A stretch of 64,000 nucleotides of DNA from the NCBI GenBank assembly GCA_907163375.1, contig CAJQUW010001436.1:69501-133500 (forward strand), in the 5' to 3' direction. The translations under genes and the position numbers were made by a program. Origin of the DNA: Prostheceraeus crozeri (taxonomy: Eukaryota; Platyhelminthes; Polycladida; Euryleptidae). The notes beneath the pieces are model-generated. The model saw only the letters and a program-made list of their open reading frames with translations. It was not told where the DNA came from and ran no database searches. Within the stretch, counting starts at the first letter, position 1. Every line of letters starts with the position of its first letter. Positions 23,238 through 36,200 of this stretch are shown here, in pieces.

Positions 23238-26200
23238 GGGTAAAATGGGGTGGTATGGACACGGGGGGATATGGACACTTTTTGATCTAATTTTCGCTGA
23301 TAATTCCATGCTAACATATTCATGAAATTCTATTCGATTTGGTTTATATTGTTAAGAAATGATCTGGTGCTTCTTAATATCAGTGATTTGTAGCCAATAT
23401 ATTGGTGTTCTGGCATCCAGTGGGCTATTTACACAAAGGGATTTTTTTGCATATAATCACTTTAATCTTCAGACTCAAATTTTGGGGAATAAAAGTATCC
23501 TTGCATAATGCCACATGTTTTTTTATGATTCACAATGCTTCTAAATATTCCACCGCAAAGCTGAACCTGTATGAAGTTACAGTAAATAATATAAGAAGAG
23601 AATCGAAACTGTTTTTGAAGCAGGGGTGATATGGACATCTTCGATATCCATATTTTGAATACCTAAAGTCATAGAAATTAACAATACCATAGAAAGTCCT
23701 AGAATGGAAATTGCATGAAAATTATGGCACACGCCGGGGGAACTTAGTTGGGGCAAAAAGCAAATTTTGCGGACTGACTTTCTTGTTTTCTGTTTGGCAT
23801 TTTCAATTATCAAGTCAATTTGTGATCTAGATTGTTGCCCCTTGTCCAAAGATCATGTACACAAAAGCAATAGTGAATTTACAAAAAAGTGCAGCGACAG
23901 GATGACAGAGAAGGAAATCTTTTATAACGTTCTGTACGTTCATCATTTTGAAATATCAGTCCTATAATCAATCAAGAGTATAATCAGACACATATGCAAC
24001 TTGTAATGTCGATTTACAGAGCATGCATTGGTCCAGCTTAAAATCAGAGGCCAAGAAATCTTACAGTATTCATTTTACTTTGAAGGGTTCCCCTGTTCAT
24101 AATATTTGAACAATTTTCAAAACCTTTGCATGCTTTCGAATATGAGCCTTCAAAATATCATCACACTATGTCAATAATTCATTTAGTGATTAATTGAAAA
24201 GTTCCAACGACATTTCATTTATCTGATAAATGACTGTCGCTTACTTTCGATGTGCTTATTCTAGAGGAGCGCTAGGTTTCTTGACCGTTAGAAGGAAAAA
24301 TTATCCAATAATTAGAATTTTTATCTTTGAATTCTTGAAATATTCTTACAACCAATACAGCGACTACTTTCGATTATGACTCTGTGAACCAAATTTCAAT
24401 TCGTATTCCAGTGTTGAAAAATTGCAGAATAGTTGTTGATGACTGGTACAAATAGACACACTATATTAATCCATGTAATAGTAGGCTATTTCACATAAAA
24501 CAATGCCACTATCTCACTTAAAATTCTCTTCATGAAAATCCTGTAATTTGGTGTCAACAACTTCCACAACCAACTTGGCAAATAGTTTGACTATGATATA
24601 ATGTTTTAGATCGAATCTGATCTGCAGACCATAGATTTTTCCATGTGCCATCATTGCACATAGGCAAGATATCAAACTTCCATTCTAGTGTATTATTATC
24701 TACTTCTATGCCTAAAGTAGATAGTTGAAGCACAGTTAGTAACCAATTTTCTTTTACATGATTGACAATGAGTTCACAAAGATAATCGAACACTTTAGAT
24801 AGCCGTACAAGGAATTTTGAATATTTCAATGTAATAATAACTTGATTTAGCGCTGCAAATATTGATTTTGTGAAATATGATCGACGCTATCTATGGAGTA
24901 TACAATCTGAAATATTTGCAAAACTCAAATCATAATATAGAGGAATATCTATGCAAGTCGAGAGCGCGTCACCGAAGTTGACTGCATAGCTTACTGATTT
25001 ATCATAGAATGCTAGGCGCACGTGTCCATATCACCCCGATACGATTGGCTGATAACGTGATGAAACTTTTGCTGCCTATGCGATAATAAAATTGAATTCT
25101 ATGATTCTATCATTGTCATCGCTTCTACTCAAATTCATATTAGTTCATTCATAGTTACTGTGACTAATTGCTGCATCAAATTTGCAATGCCTAGAACCCA
25201 TAAATAAAAAAACGCTCGTCTTAACTACAGTAACAATAGCATGTTAAATGCGATCTGTCTCCTAAAACAGGATACACCTCTTTCAACGGCTGCTCATCGT
25301 TTCAGCGTTCCTCGAAATACTCTCCGTCGACATGTGAAAAACGAAACTATACGCCCAGGTGGGAAGACTATTTTCACTTATCAACAAGAAAAGATTTTGT
25401 GTAAACGCATTCTATATGCAGCTGAGCGTGATTTCCTATGACTATTTCTAACATTCGATTCGCGGCTTATGAATACGCACATACTCTTGATCGTCGCAGA
25501 AAATTGAATTCCAGTGTTCCAAATAATTGGCAGAAGAACAAGCGGGCATCACTTGACTGGTGGGAGTCGTTCGCAAACGAAATAAAGATCTTTCGTTACG
25601 AAAACCTGAAGGACTCTCTGCTGCGCGTGTGCAGGCCTTTAACAAGGAAAGAGTTGATAGTTATTTCAATGATTTAAGAGAACTGTTTGATCTTCTCAAT
25701 TTGAGAGTTTCCTCAGCTTGTCTACAACACAGATGAGACAGGGATATCCACAGTGCCTAATAATCCCAGCAAAGTGCTTGCACAGAAAGGAGCTCGAAGT
25801 GTGCAGGCTGTTCGCACAGGTGAGTGAGGAACATTAGCAACAATCATATCGACTGTTTCTGCATCGGGAGACATTCTGCCACCTTTCGTCATTTGCAAAG
25901 GGGCAATGTGAAGATGACTGTACGAAACATCTACGAAACTTATAATATCGCGTCGCCTCCACGAAGTCTGGTTATAATGATTCAGAAACTTTTGTTCGAT
26001 ATCTGAATCATTTTGATAGACACAGGACGAAAATTCCAGGCAAGAAGTGTGTTTTACTTCTGGACGGACATGCTTCACATGTTTCCATCGAAGCTATTGA
26101 TTTCTGTATTAGTCATGACATTTGAGTTAGTTTGCATACCACCTCATTCAAGCCATAGATTACAACCGCTTGACACGCATTTTAATGCAGTCCTCAAACG

Positions 26201-27086
26201 CGCGTGGTGCAAGGCCCTTGAAAATTTTCTAAACGAGAGCGGAGTCTCCGCGATTACGACCGAAAATTTCGCTTCGCTCTTTGTGCTGTTTCAAAGAAAT
26301 TGAGAAGAAAAGAGGTCTTGTTGTTGACCATTTGCACATTGCGGAATATATCCATTGCAAAATACAATCAGTGATCATGAGCTCTCCGTTTCAAAGTCAT
26401 TCCTTTCAGAAGTTGAAAGTAAGATGGAAATTGATTCAGTCAAGCCTTGTGATGTTCAAGATTCTGAAGGTATCTTAATCAGATCTATAATTTGCAGCCC
26501 TAAGAAAACTTTGAATCCTACACATACTAAAGTCCATAAGATTCACATCACGTCTCCAGTAATTAGGGAGAAAAAACTTATAGTTCGAATGCGATTTGAT
26601 CAAAAGAAGAAACCATCGTGCCGTTTGATAAACGATGGACAACAATCGCCATGCACATCCAGAGATATCGAAGACAGTATCAGAAAATTGGATGAAATGC
26701 GAATCTTGCAACAAGTGGTGTTGTGAATCCTGTTTCGGCACTTTCTATTGCTATAAATGCGCTGTAAAGTTTATGTGAGCCTTCTAGGTAGACTGGTTTT
26801 GTCTCACCTTTGATAGACTACTTTGTTCTTTTAGATTGTTATGTTGAATAAAGAATTACTCGTTGGTGTCCATATCACCCCGACTCCTTTTTTCCCTTGA
26901 AATTTGTATCCCTTACGCGATGCTATATATAAATATCATAATGGATTTTCATTCCCTTGAGACACAATGTTATAGAAAGGCAGTGCCCTAAGCTACAATT
27001 TAGCGTATTAAATGTATACATTCTTTCGCTTATTACTCAGAATTTAGACCCTAAGCAAAAAGTGTCCATATCACCCCATTTTACCC
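23238..27086 (+). mobile_element. pogo-type transposon inserted in A's right arm
   Basis: The ends read GGGTAAAATGGGGTG and, inverted, the same word, flanked by TA (23236-23237 and 27087-27088). A word of the type GTCCATATCACCCC recurs near both ends and inside (about 23250, 23264, 23625, 25023, 26869, 27062). The single gene is at 25187-26726. Length is 3.85 kb. Comparison with the intact left arm of A proves the insertion. Confidence 0.88.
25187..26726 (+). pseudogene. pogo-family transposase (HTH_psq + DDE), frame-broken
   Basis: The start MPRTHK at 25187 is typical of this family and is followed by an in-frame TAA (25205-25207). Then comes a psq-type helix-turn-helix (LSTAAHRFSVPRNTLRRHVK, 25276-25340). 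The catalytic domain is spread over several frames: NTDETGIS-like sequence near 25730, LLLDGHASH near 26050, and PPHSSHRLQPLDTHF near 26140-26190. These correspond to the three aspartates of the pogo DDD triad. The C-terminal tail is in the frame at 26355-26726. At least three frame changes and one early stop make it inactive. Confidence 0.85.
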
Positions 27087-27534
27087 TACAGATTTGTGAT
27101 TAGGAGCTTCAAATTAGTAGGAGAGGATGGATTTTGATGAGAAATTCTTTATATTGAAAAATGGTTCCGCTAACTTCACAATCAGCTTGCAGAAAAAGTG
27201 AAATTCAGATTTCCGGGTGAAATCTGCATTGTTTTGAAAGATGAGGCACATATTCGTGATCAGCACAACAAAATTGATCGGGTAGCGACCAAAAGAAATT
27301 GATTTACTGCGTCAATCAGAGAGACTCAGCAATTGGTTCCGCTAACTTCACAGCGGAACCACTTTTATCTTTAAACTTGAATTTCTCAAAAACGACTGTG
27401 AATTTGTGAAATCTGAGTTCAGATTCGTAATCAGGAGACTGAAATTGACAAACTAGCAGCTGTTTCGAATAGAATTAAGCTATAGGCTAATAAAAAATGG
27501 TTCCTCTGAGTGGTTCCGCTAACTTCACACACGT

Positions 27535-27810
27535 CAAAAAAATACCATTGTGTCTATATAAAATGCCTCGGCTGTAACGTACTACTTGGATATAGCGAAC
27601 TCTTTTCAAGGGTCCACAGAGCAAATTTTGATTTTTTACAACGTACTTAGGGATGAAAGTATTTAAGTATTCTGAATCATCGAAACGAAGCTGACACGAT
27701 TCTAAAATAACTTGCTGCGTTTGATTATGGCAGCAAAAACTCTTGTCATTGGCTCGGAGGAGGACAACTTTTGGGTGTTGAATTGAGACATTGTCTGTCA
27801 TGGTGTCTTC
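27535..27810 (+). other. Tigger 5' leader between elements A and Harbinger
   Basis: Words such as CTGTAACGTACTACTTGGATA continue the TATAACG-rich subterminal sequence seen at 5417-5499, so this segment is the direct continuation of the outer Tigger element. No gene is present. Confidence 0.6.
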
Positions 27811-28043
27811 TTAAGGTGGATTCATACTTCTGTTGTACAGCAAGCCGTATGCTGCAAATGTCGGATGCGGCCGGACAGCATGTCGTATTGCTGTGACAGC
27901 AAATTTGCTGTGCGGCATTCAAAATGCTGTACAACAGTTTACGTATCATGCAGTGCGTCATAATTATCGATTGCTGTTGCTGTGACACTGTTCATACATA
28001 TATATTGCCGTGCGACATCTCGGGACGATGATTTGGTTGTTAA

Positions 28044-29162
28044 ATGCATCAGAAAATGGATCCTGTCGTTTTGATGTACTGGTTACAGCGAAGAAGAAGA
28101 AATAGGCGATGGTATGTCAGACCACTAAACATACCCCGTAATATAAGGGGCGAAGGTTGTTTAGTGGATGAGATGCGATGTATGGATCCAGAAGTACATT
28201 TCAGTTATTTCCGAATGTCAAAAATGAGATTCGACGACCTTCTTCGGAGAATTGATCCATATATTCAACATCAAACAACGCACCGATATCCTATCAGCAA
28301 TCGTATACGACTGGCTGTCACTTTACGTCTGCTTAACACGGGAAATTCTCAACAAAGTGTGGCTCATAGCTTTCGTTTGGGAAAGTCAACCGTGTGTGTA
28401 ATTTTTCGCGAAACTTTGTCAGCAATCCGAAGTGCTCTAAATGCCCAGTATCTCTGCCCACCATCTACGAAAGAATTCGAAGACATGGCAAAAGAATTTT
28501 GGGCGTTTTGGAATTTTCCTTCTTGTCTTGGCGCAGTGGATGGCAAACACGTCGTAATTTCAGCACCACACAACTCAGGTAGTCGTTTCTTCAACTACAA
28601 ACGCACTCATTCCGTTGTCTTGATGGCGATTGTTGACGCCAAATACATGTTCCGATTTGTTGACATTGGTCGATGTGGCAGAGATAGTGATGCTGGAATT
28701 TGGCAGGACTGGGACGTGAAGAAAGCCATTGAAAAAGATAATTTATGTGTCCCTTCCCCGGAAGCTCTCCCCGGCACCGAAGAAAAAGTGCCCTATATGT
28801 TTGTGGCCGATGACGCGTTTCCCATTCGTCCCTATCTAATGAAGCCCTTCTCTGGACACAATTTATCGGAAGGCAAAGAAATATTCAATTATCGTCTCAG
28901 TAGAGCACGTCGTGTTGTGGAAAATGCGTTTGGCATTATGTCTGCTCGATGGCGTATATTCAGACGGCCAATCCCATGTCAACCAGAACAAGTGGACTCA
29001 ATTATTTGGGCATCTGTGTTGCTTCACAATTACCTGAAATCAACAGATGAACACTCTATACCTAGTGCCACTCAGTACAGTCCACCAAGCTTTGTTGACT
29101 TTGAAGATCAAAATGGCGTAGTACATCTTGGAGGATGGCGACAAATAGCAAGTGCAGATACG
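28044..29162 (+). CDS. HARBI1-like PIF-Harbinger transposase, first exon
   Basis: The exon encodes the DDE nuclease that, with its MADF/Myb-like partner, moves Harbinger elements. The catalytic residues are visible: LGAVDGKHVVIS (first D), FVADDAFPIRPYLMKP (second D) and RARRVVENAFGIMSARWRIF (E). The N-terminal part is basic (RRRRNRRW) and includes the family's helix-turn-helix region (NSQQSVAHSFRLGKSTVC). The frame is open throughout and ends at a donor ACG|GTAAGT after residue 373. The intron that follows holds the 14.2-kb CACTA-like element. The last exon is most likely at 44080-44222, but the phase of these two sites differs by one base, so a different donor or a small change must be assumed. 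Confidence 0.9.
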
Positions 29163-29519
29163 GTAAGTATACTTATATCTCATATCACAAAAATCAATGA
29201 TAATTTAATACTTAAATTTACTTTAATTATTTGATTACTTTAACCCAGTGTGAAAGCCGAAGTCGGCCAGAAGTCGGTGCGATTTCCACAGGTTGGCATA
29301 AGTTGGCGTGATTTTTTATTCTGAAATCTAGGACTTTTAAGGAAAGATTTCATGGCAAAACAACACAGATCATGTTCACAATTGAATTAAGTCGAGTCTG
29401 ATTGATATTTTGTCAATTTATATAGACTTTTAAAATGTTGGCAAAAGTTGGCATGCCAAACTGGCACGTGAGTTGGCAGCCGACATCGGTCCCACTTACC
29501 CCAGAGGTTGGCAACACAA

Positions 29520-30335
29520 CTGTGCAGTTCCGCTCATTTCTAAGATGTCGTTCGCTCGGCATCATTTATTTTCAACTTTCTACATGAATTTTTGATATTC
29601 CATTGATTGTAAAGTAAACTAGCAAGGAGGAGAAGCTTTTTCTAAACCTTAAACAGAATATTCAATTGCGATTATCAAATAGATTTCTTCTTCATCTAAT
29701 GAAACCAACTGATAAAACACTTGCTATATTTTTTACACATTTTACATGTATAAAACATGTGGCGTTTCACTCGTTGCATGATTAATCCATTGGGGCACTG
29801 CTACGATGAACTTTTAATATGTCGATGAACTCATGTATGAACGAAGTTTTAGACGCTTGACAGAATAGGCTAATCATCGAGAATTTTCGATTCTTTTGGA
29901 CAAGATACCGTTTTTAATTTGTGAAGCATGTCATTCAATGCATCACAGTCCGACCAATCTCCTTCAGCAAACTACATCATGTGCATCGAATTCAGACTCC
30001 CTCTGTGTAGGAAATTTAATGATATCATGAAATGAAAATTACAACACAAGAAACCGTCAGGGAGTGCTTGTTCGCAAATCAAAGGTTGCTATCTATATTC
30101 CTGATCACTTTCAGCACTGATCGTACTGACTGACTTACAGATGAATTCCCCATCTCACCTAGGTAGACGCACACTTCAACGATAATATTACATAACCGAC
30201 CGCTAAAGGCAAATGATGTACGTGTATAAACAGGCAGAGGGGACAAGATCGCACATTAAGGGGAAGAGATTATTTGCTCCATGTATTAACTACACATATT
30301 TGTGTATGCATTTGCGTGCCTGCCTTTTTTCCATC
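29520..30335. other. CACTA-like element, left non-coding part
   Basis: Between the subterminal repeats and the THAP gene I see no supported feature; only short chance frames are present. Confidence 0.5.
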
Positions 30336-30338
30336 TTT

Positions 30339-31118
30339 TTATCGAATTGTCGAAGGATTTGGCAATTGTAGAAACTTCCGTATGAAAAAATATGCACTCG
30401 GAGATCTGAAGAAAATATTACAAGCAAATTCTCGAACTTCGTCAGAATACGTGCACCTTCTACTGCTAAGAAGCTGAGACATTAAATTTGCGTCGTCGTT
30501 AGAAAATCGTCTTCTCAAATCAATGACCATCTCGTTGTCAATCAGATTTCGCTTTCGTAGTTCCGTCGTGAGATCTTTGAGAGAGCGTACTTTTATCATC
30601 AAACGGCGTTTTTGATTTTGTTTCACTTTGCAACGCTTCTTTGCGTTAGTGAGTTTGGTTTTCAAATTTGCAACAGTATTTCTAAGCTCTTGAATCTCTC
30701 GCTGTAGGCCTAAATCACTGACTGAGGGCACACAAGATGATGAGGATTCCGTTATCGATGCGCTCGGGGCTTCAGACACATTTTGCTCGGATAGTATCGC
30801 CGATACGATTCGCTTTTCAGAGATATCACGCTTCTTTTTTGGTTGCATATAAGTCGGCATGTTTGGAAAAACAGTGGGAATCGCGTTAGGATATAGCTTT
30901 TTCACTGTCACATTTGGTATAAAATTGTCTTTCACAAAATGATCACTGCATAAATAAGTGAATCTACCCGGTTCAAAGGCTTTCCGTTTGATAGCCTGTA
31001 TCCACTTATTCCGAATTGCAGGATCGGTTGGGAACAGATGGAAGGAAACATAGCGTTCTTTGCAGTCATGTTTATTTGCTGAGTTAGAACATCCAAACGC
31101 CGAGCAAGCCTTCGGCAT
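30339..31118 (-). CDS. THAP-domain protein with coiled coil and P-element-like end
   Basis: The likely start is the second methionine (MPKACSAFGCSN, 259 residues), because THAP domains begin at or near the N-terminus; an upstream ATG at 31136 adds six residues. The C2CH zinc module is visible (ACSAFGC, then YLCSDHF) and ends with an AIPTVFP box. A coiled coil follows (about residues 130-190: QREIQELRNTVANLKTKLTN). The C-terminal IFFRSPSAYFFIRKFLQLPN resembles the segment that follows the coiled coil in P-element transposases and THAP9, but the catalytic part is absent. The role is probably DNA binding at the transposon ends, like TNPA of plant CACTA elements; this is inference. It is transcribed away from the transposase, about 320 bp from that gene's first exon. 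Confidence 0.8.
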   Translation of the reverse strand: MPKACSAFGCSNSANKHDCKERYVSFHLFPTDPAIRNKWIQAIKRKAFEPGRFTYLCSDHFVKDNFIPNVTVKKLYPNAIPTVFPNMPTYMQPKKKRDISEKRIVSAILSEQNVSEAPSASITESSSSCVPSVSDLGLQREIQELRNTVANLKTKLTNAKKRCKVKQNQKRRLMIKVRSLKDLTTELRKRNLIDNEMVIDLRRRFSNDDANLMSQLLSSRRCTYSDEVREFACNIFFRSPSAYFFIRKFLQLPNPSTIR

Positions 31119-31441
31119 GATGCAGCCGCAAAGCAATGGTTTGTGATAGATCCTCGAAGTTCAGGTTGAACAATTGTCATTGAATAAGTGCTATTGTATG
31201 TATGTATCATTTGACTGCAAGCATGTTGCTTCGGTGCGCTCATCCTACGTTCCCCGACCCTTCATCGATTAAAAGCCGTGCGCGCGCCTGGCATCATAAC
31301 TCGTATTGTGAGACGGCGTGACTAGCAGTCTATCTCTCTCTTGTCTCTGCACCACATTGAATTGTGAGCTCTATCCTCCGTGCCATTTTGTCATTGCTGT
31401 GATTCGCATTTCTTTTCGAGACAACTACCAGCATTTTTTTA
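31119..31441. promoter_or_regulatory. Probable bidirectional promoter region of the CACTA-like element
   Basis: About 320 bp separate the start codons of the divergent THAP gene and transposase gene. The stretch is richer in GC than its surroundings, including GCCGTGCGCGCGCC at 31275-31288. No core promoter motif is decisive. Confidence 0.35.
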
Positions 31442-31634
31442 ATGACATCGTCAATTTATCGCAAGAGAAAGCATGAAATACAGGAAATTGTCCAGAACGT
31501 CTTGGGTAAGTTAATCAGTTGACTGATTTATAATCTATTTCGAACGAAACAGTTAGAGTAATTTCTCAATGAAATCGAGTTTCTGAAAGACCAAAAGGTT
31601 TTCCAGGAACCATGATGTGCTTTGATATATATAC

Positions 31635-31717
<83 letters not shown>

Positions 31718-33169
31718 AGGTGTTTCAAAAGTAGGCTAACAGTTGATTTTGCCCTAGGAAATCTATGTTGACCGTTCTATTGGCGATTTACACCTGAATC
31801 AGTCGATGGATATCCATGATCAGTCCAACATGAGCCATAGACTTCGAAGTAATTGCTACTATCATTTAGAAGTCTATGCAGTAGCATTCCATTGGCAAAG
31901 GAATTTTGAAATCTATCATGGACAAGATATAGCACCAATCTGACATTACGTACATGGATATGTTCAATTAATTTGATTTGAATCAAACACTGTTAGTTTG
32001 ACTTGAAGTGAATTAAACAAGCTTGAAGCTTTTTTGAATTTGCTGCTTCTGTCATGTCAGGTCATCTAAAAGATGATCAGAGAAAATGGATTTTTGAAAT
32101 CCTTTTGGAAAAACAAGAATGCTGAAAAGGTGCGAATGGAATGGAGAGATGCCTTTCACAGCAATCCTCCATCAAGATTTGCTATTTATCGCATTCGAGA
32201 TAAATTTGAAAAGACCGGTTCGGTAGAGAATGCACCGAAGTCAGGACGCCCTCGATCAGTTTCAATAACATCAAACGAGGAGCTAGTGGCCCAAACATTT
32301 GTTCAAAGTCCGAAGAAGTCAACAAGAAGAGCCTCATTGGAGTTGGACATTTCTCTAAGCTCTACTTGGAGACTGATGAGGAAAGTTGAGTTGAAACCAT
32401 ACCGACCCAGACTGTTGCATCACTTTCTACCGGATGATGCTGAACGACGCTTGCAGTTTGCTGTGCTCATGTTGTCGGAAATTCGGGAGAACCCAGATTT
32501 GCTTGACAAGATAGTTTGGTCTGACGAAGCCAGTTTCAAACTATCATGTCACGTAAATAGACATAACTGTGTCTACTGGTTCCCTGAAAATCCGCACATG
32601 GTATCAACAAATGAGCTGAACCAGCCTGGTTTAACCGTCTGGGCCGGTATGTCAAGCAACGGTGTGATTGGGCCAGTATTTTTTGAAAGAACTGTGACGG
32701 CTGAGGTGTACCTTCAAATGCTCCAATCCTTTGCGATTCCTGAGATGCAGTCATTGAACAACTTCAATGAGCTGTACTTTCAGCAGGATGGTGCACCAGC
32801 GCATTTTGCAGTGAGTGTCAGAAGCTATCTGAATGACACTTTTCCAGGAAAGTTTTTTGTTTACATGGTTTCCTAATAATTTTTTTTTGATAGATGTTGG
32901 ATAGTTATTCGACTTCTCATGATCGGTATAGATTCAAATTGGGTTGTAGTGAAATATGTAGGCATGAAAACACTGGAGATCATGAGATATTTTAATATGA
33001 TTTACGCGATGTCAAAGAGTATTGAATTTTTGCCCCTTACGAATACAAGGCATATTAGCTATCTGTGGCATCGTGAAAAAGATTATTATGACATAGCTTA
33101 TTAATCTATAGCATTAAGACATAGCTTTTCAAGGCCAATTTCTACTGTTAGCCTACTTTTGAAACACCT

Positions 33170-33205
<36 letters not shown>

Positions 33206-36200
33206 TCATACATAATCTCCCAATAGTTTTCCGCCAAATATTTCAACAAATTTCGAATTCAAAATATTAAAATTTCGCGAATTTCGCATTTTTTGTTAAT
33301 TTTGACGAATTTGTGATACATGAAGTTCTCGATATTGGACAATCTATTGGTTAAATTTATTAGATTGCATAATAGGAAGTGTTTCAAGAAGAATGATCCC
33401 AATTCGTTGGACTAGGTCCTTCTATTGAATTAACAGAGTCTCTAAATATGTTTTCGAATTGTAGCGATAGAGACATTCAAAAGTGGTTGCATGTACACGA
33501 GTAGTCTATTTAGAGGCATTCAAATAATCTATAAGCAGTTGTAGCGTGCATCGAAATTTTTTCAAAAAAAATTCAAATTTCTCGAATTTCGTATTCGCGA
33601 GAAACTATTGGCCAAGCACGGTAGATGATGACATATTACGATGAATGTATGAAATCAACATGTGAGCTGTATAGGGAGAGGAGACAAGCAATTATACGTC
33701 ATTCATGTGTATAATTGAAATTGAAAGTAATAGGTCAAGCGTGTACTGTATAAAATATAACCAAGTTCTACAGCACTCCAGTCCAACACACTAGTAAGTT
33801 TAGAGACCAGTCAAAGAAAAATGTTGCGTATATAAATGCGAAAAATGTTACGAACTGTGTAATCTAAGCATCTTAAATATCTGTGAACAATACGATAATT
33901 CTCTCTCACCTGTAATGCAAATTTGAGAATTCAGTAAATGAAATTCTTGTTTTGTGCTAATTAATTGTTCATTGTCTGCGTCCCGTTAAATTTATAACAT
34001 TTTTCTCTTGTTACCGCAGTTACCGGTGCGCGCGCAATGCTCAATACATCACTATTCATATTCATCGGTTGCTCTAAACGACACGCCAGATCTTCATTTG
34101 TTATTGAACCGCAGTTACCGGTGCGCGCGCAATACTCAATACATCGCTATTCAAATTGTTTTTAAATTGTAATTAAATTGCAATTAAAATTAAAATTATT
34201 ACTGACGAATTTGACTCTACAAAAATGTCACCTTTTCATCTCGTCTTATAGGTGGGCCTATGGAAATATACCAGTATTTGGGCGGCAAAGTCAGGGGGTC
34301 GACTTATAATCGGATCGACCTATAAGCGAGTATATACGGTACATGTAGGCATATGATTATTATTGATGTTCTGTGAAGTTCAACTTCGATATTCACCAGA
34401 TTACAATGACTTTAGGCATCAATTAAATATGAAATTGACAACAGATTGCAGAAACAGAATCCATATCGATATGATTGCGACGCCTCAAATAACTTTCGGC
34501 AAAATCTACAATTGCTGATCAAATCAGCGAATTTAAATTAGATTTAGGATCTAAGAATCGCTAAAATGATGTTGATTATAAAAGTATTGTTCAGGTGGTT
34601 AGAAAGTTAAGTATATTGTTAGTATACATAGGTAGGTCCACTATTTGTTATCTGACCTACCTAAAGGCTGTTTTGATTTGATTCTCTTTCTTCTTTTAGG
34701 TCTGCAATAAATAAATGAAAAGTTGGCCTAAATTCAAACTATGGCGGAAACAAAGACACGCTACATTGATAGTCTATCTGACTAAACCAATTTAGACAGT
34801 ATGTCGGTGCGATCGCAATTACAATTCAAAAGATGTTTGGTGATGGCTGTTTGACATTTCCTTCTACGGCCATCAATCAACCATTGTGGGACATGATCCA
34901 TTGATCTATCAGTCAGCGACTTCGATGTTCTCTCGAGGTGGCCGTAGAGGGAAATTGTCAAACAACCATCACCGTACATCTTTTAAATTGTAATTGCGAT
35001 CGCACCGACATGCTGTTTAGATTGAAAGTAGTAAGTCGCTGTCGCAATGAACGAATGATGCGTATTTTATAGAAGCTCTGTCTATCAGGCGGGATTGTCC
35101 ATCTCTATGTAAGCAGAAGACGCACGTGACTGACCTGGCTCTGCCATGGTAGGTTGAAAGGTCGCACGTGTGACGCAACCTGCGCTTGTCTCTCCTTTCA
35201 TGAATGTAATTTACGCTGATGCACAAGTCATTTCCAAATCACTTGCTGGGTTAGTCTCGTAAAGAACAGCCGAAACATGTCGAGGTTATAATTAATTTGT
35301 CTTACTTCAATTTTCTTTAATAAATTTCGCCTGATGTTCTCAACGCTATTCTTATTCAAAATTATCAATCGGCACAACTGCTTCAAATAATGATTTAAAA
35401 TAAATTATATGATTTCCTTACAACTGTTTGAAAAAGATTGCGTATTAAACACGTGAAATGCTAATTGCTTATGAAGAAATCCATAATTACCTTGTATAAT
35501 TCAAACATTGAACACAGATCATGACAACTCTATTTCACATTTCAAAATTCATCAAAATGAAAGAAATGTTGTTCTGATAAAATTTCGATAGACAGATTTT
35601 TCATTTACTTTCGAAACACTTGTCCAATCTAATTTCCTGCACATGTTTTCAGACACTCCAAAAGTTCTCAGAGTATATCCGAAGCATCTGAAAGTTGCCC
35701 GATTTCAGCAACACTATTTAAAGTCCTTTTCATTCGTGGATATGACAAAGGCGAGGGCAAGAATGGTGCCATAAGAATCGAATTGGTCTTATCTTTTTTT
35801 GATGACGCCTAAGGCTATGGCTCCCACGTTGACCTAAAAAAATTTCGGTCGAAATTTGCTTTTAAGGGAGCATTTGCAGAAAATGGTTAATTGTTGTCCC
35901 CCCCCCCCTATTGCTATCAAGCTCAAGTCCAACACTCCATGTCATAACACATTTCATATTATCTCGTTATTGTAAACTGACTAAATGAGCTTTGATTTCT
36001 TACACCGGAAGCATATAATAACCAGCAGACATTAAGAATTTATGTGTAATCAGCAACCGAAAACAATACGAATAAGAGCGCCAAAATAGGTGACCACGCT
36101 CAATTAAATCAAATTTTCCATATGGCGTGCAACAAATATCGATGATGGCTAACAAGCAGTAGTCACTCATTTCTCAGTTATCTTCTGTGCTCTTCTAACT

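Larger units (their letters stand above)
5500..27534. mobile_element. Foldback, MULE-like transposon 'A' with long terminal inverted repeats
   Basis: The ends are inverted copies beginning ACGTGTGTGAAGTTAGC and about 500 bp long. The left arm is 5500-6002. The right arm is 27087-27534 plus 23180-23237, split by a pogo insertion. The flanks CAAAAATTC and CAAAAAAAT match at six of nine positions, compatible with a decayed 9-bp duplication. Long arms with internal repeated sites and a 9-bp duplication are known for foldback elements, some of which encode MuDR-like transposases. After removing its passengers (7046-8914, 11767-12911, 16194-22791, 23238-27086) the element is about 8.5 kb. Coding remnants inside (6984-9178, 10573-10860) are decayed. 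Assignment to MULE is inference from the ends and from element B. Confidence 0.75.
23180..27534 (-). repeat. Right terminal inverted repeat of element A, split by a pogo element
   Basis: The pieces 23180-23237 and 27087-27534 together match the reverse complement of the left arm 5500-6002. The uninterrupted left arm shows the original TA site (GATTACATAT) that became duplicated around the insertion 23238-27086. Confidence 0.85.

Noticed and set aside
31528-31728. Open frame made of repeated Tyr-Ile residues
   Set aside because: It is the (TA)n microsatellite read as protein.
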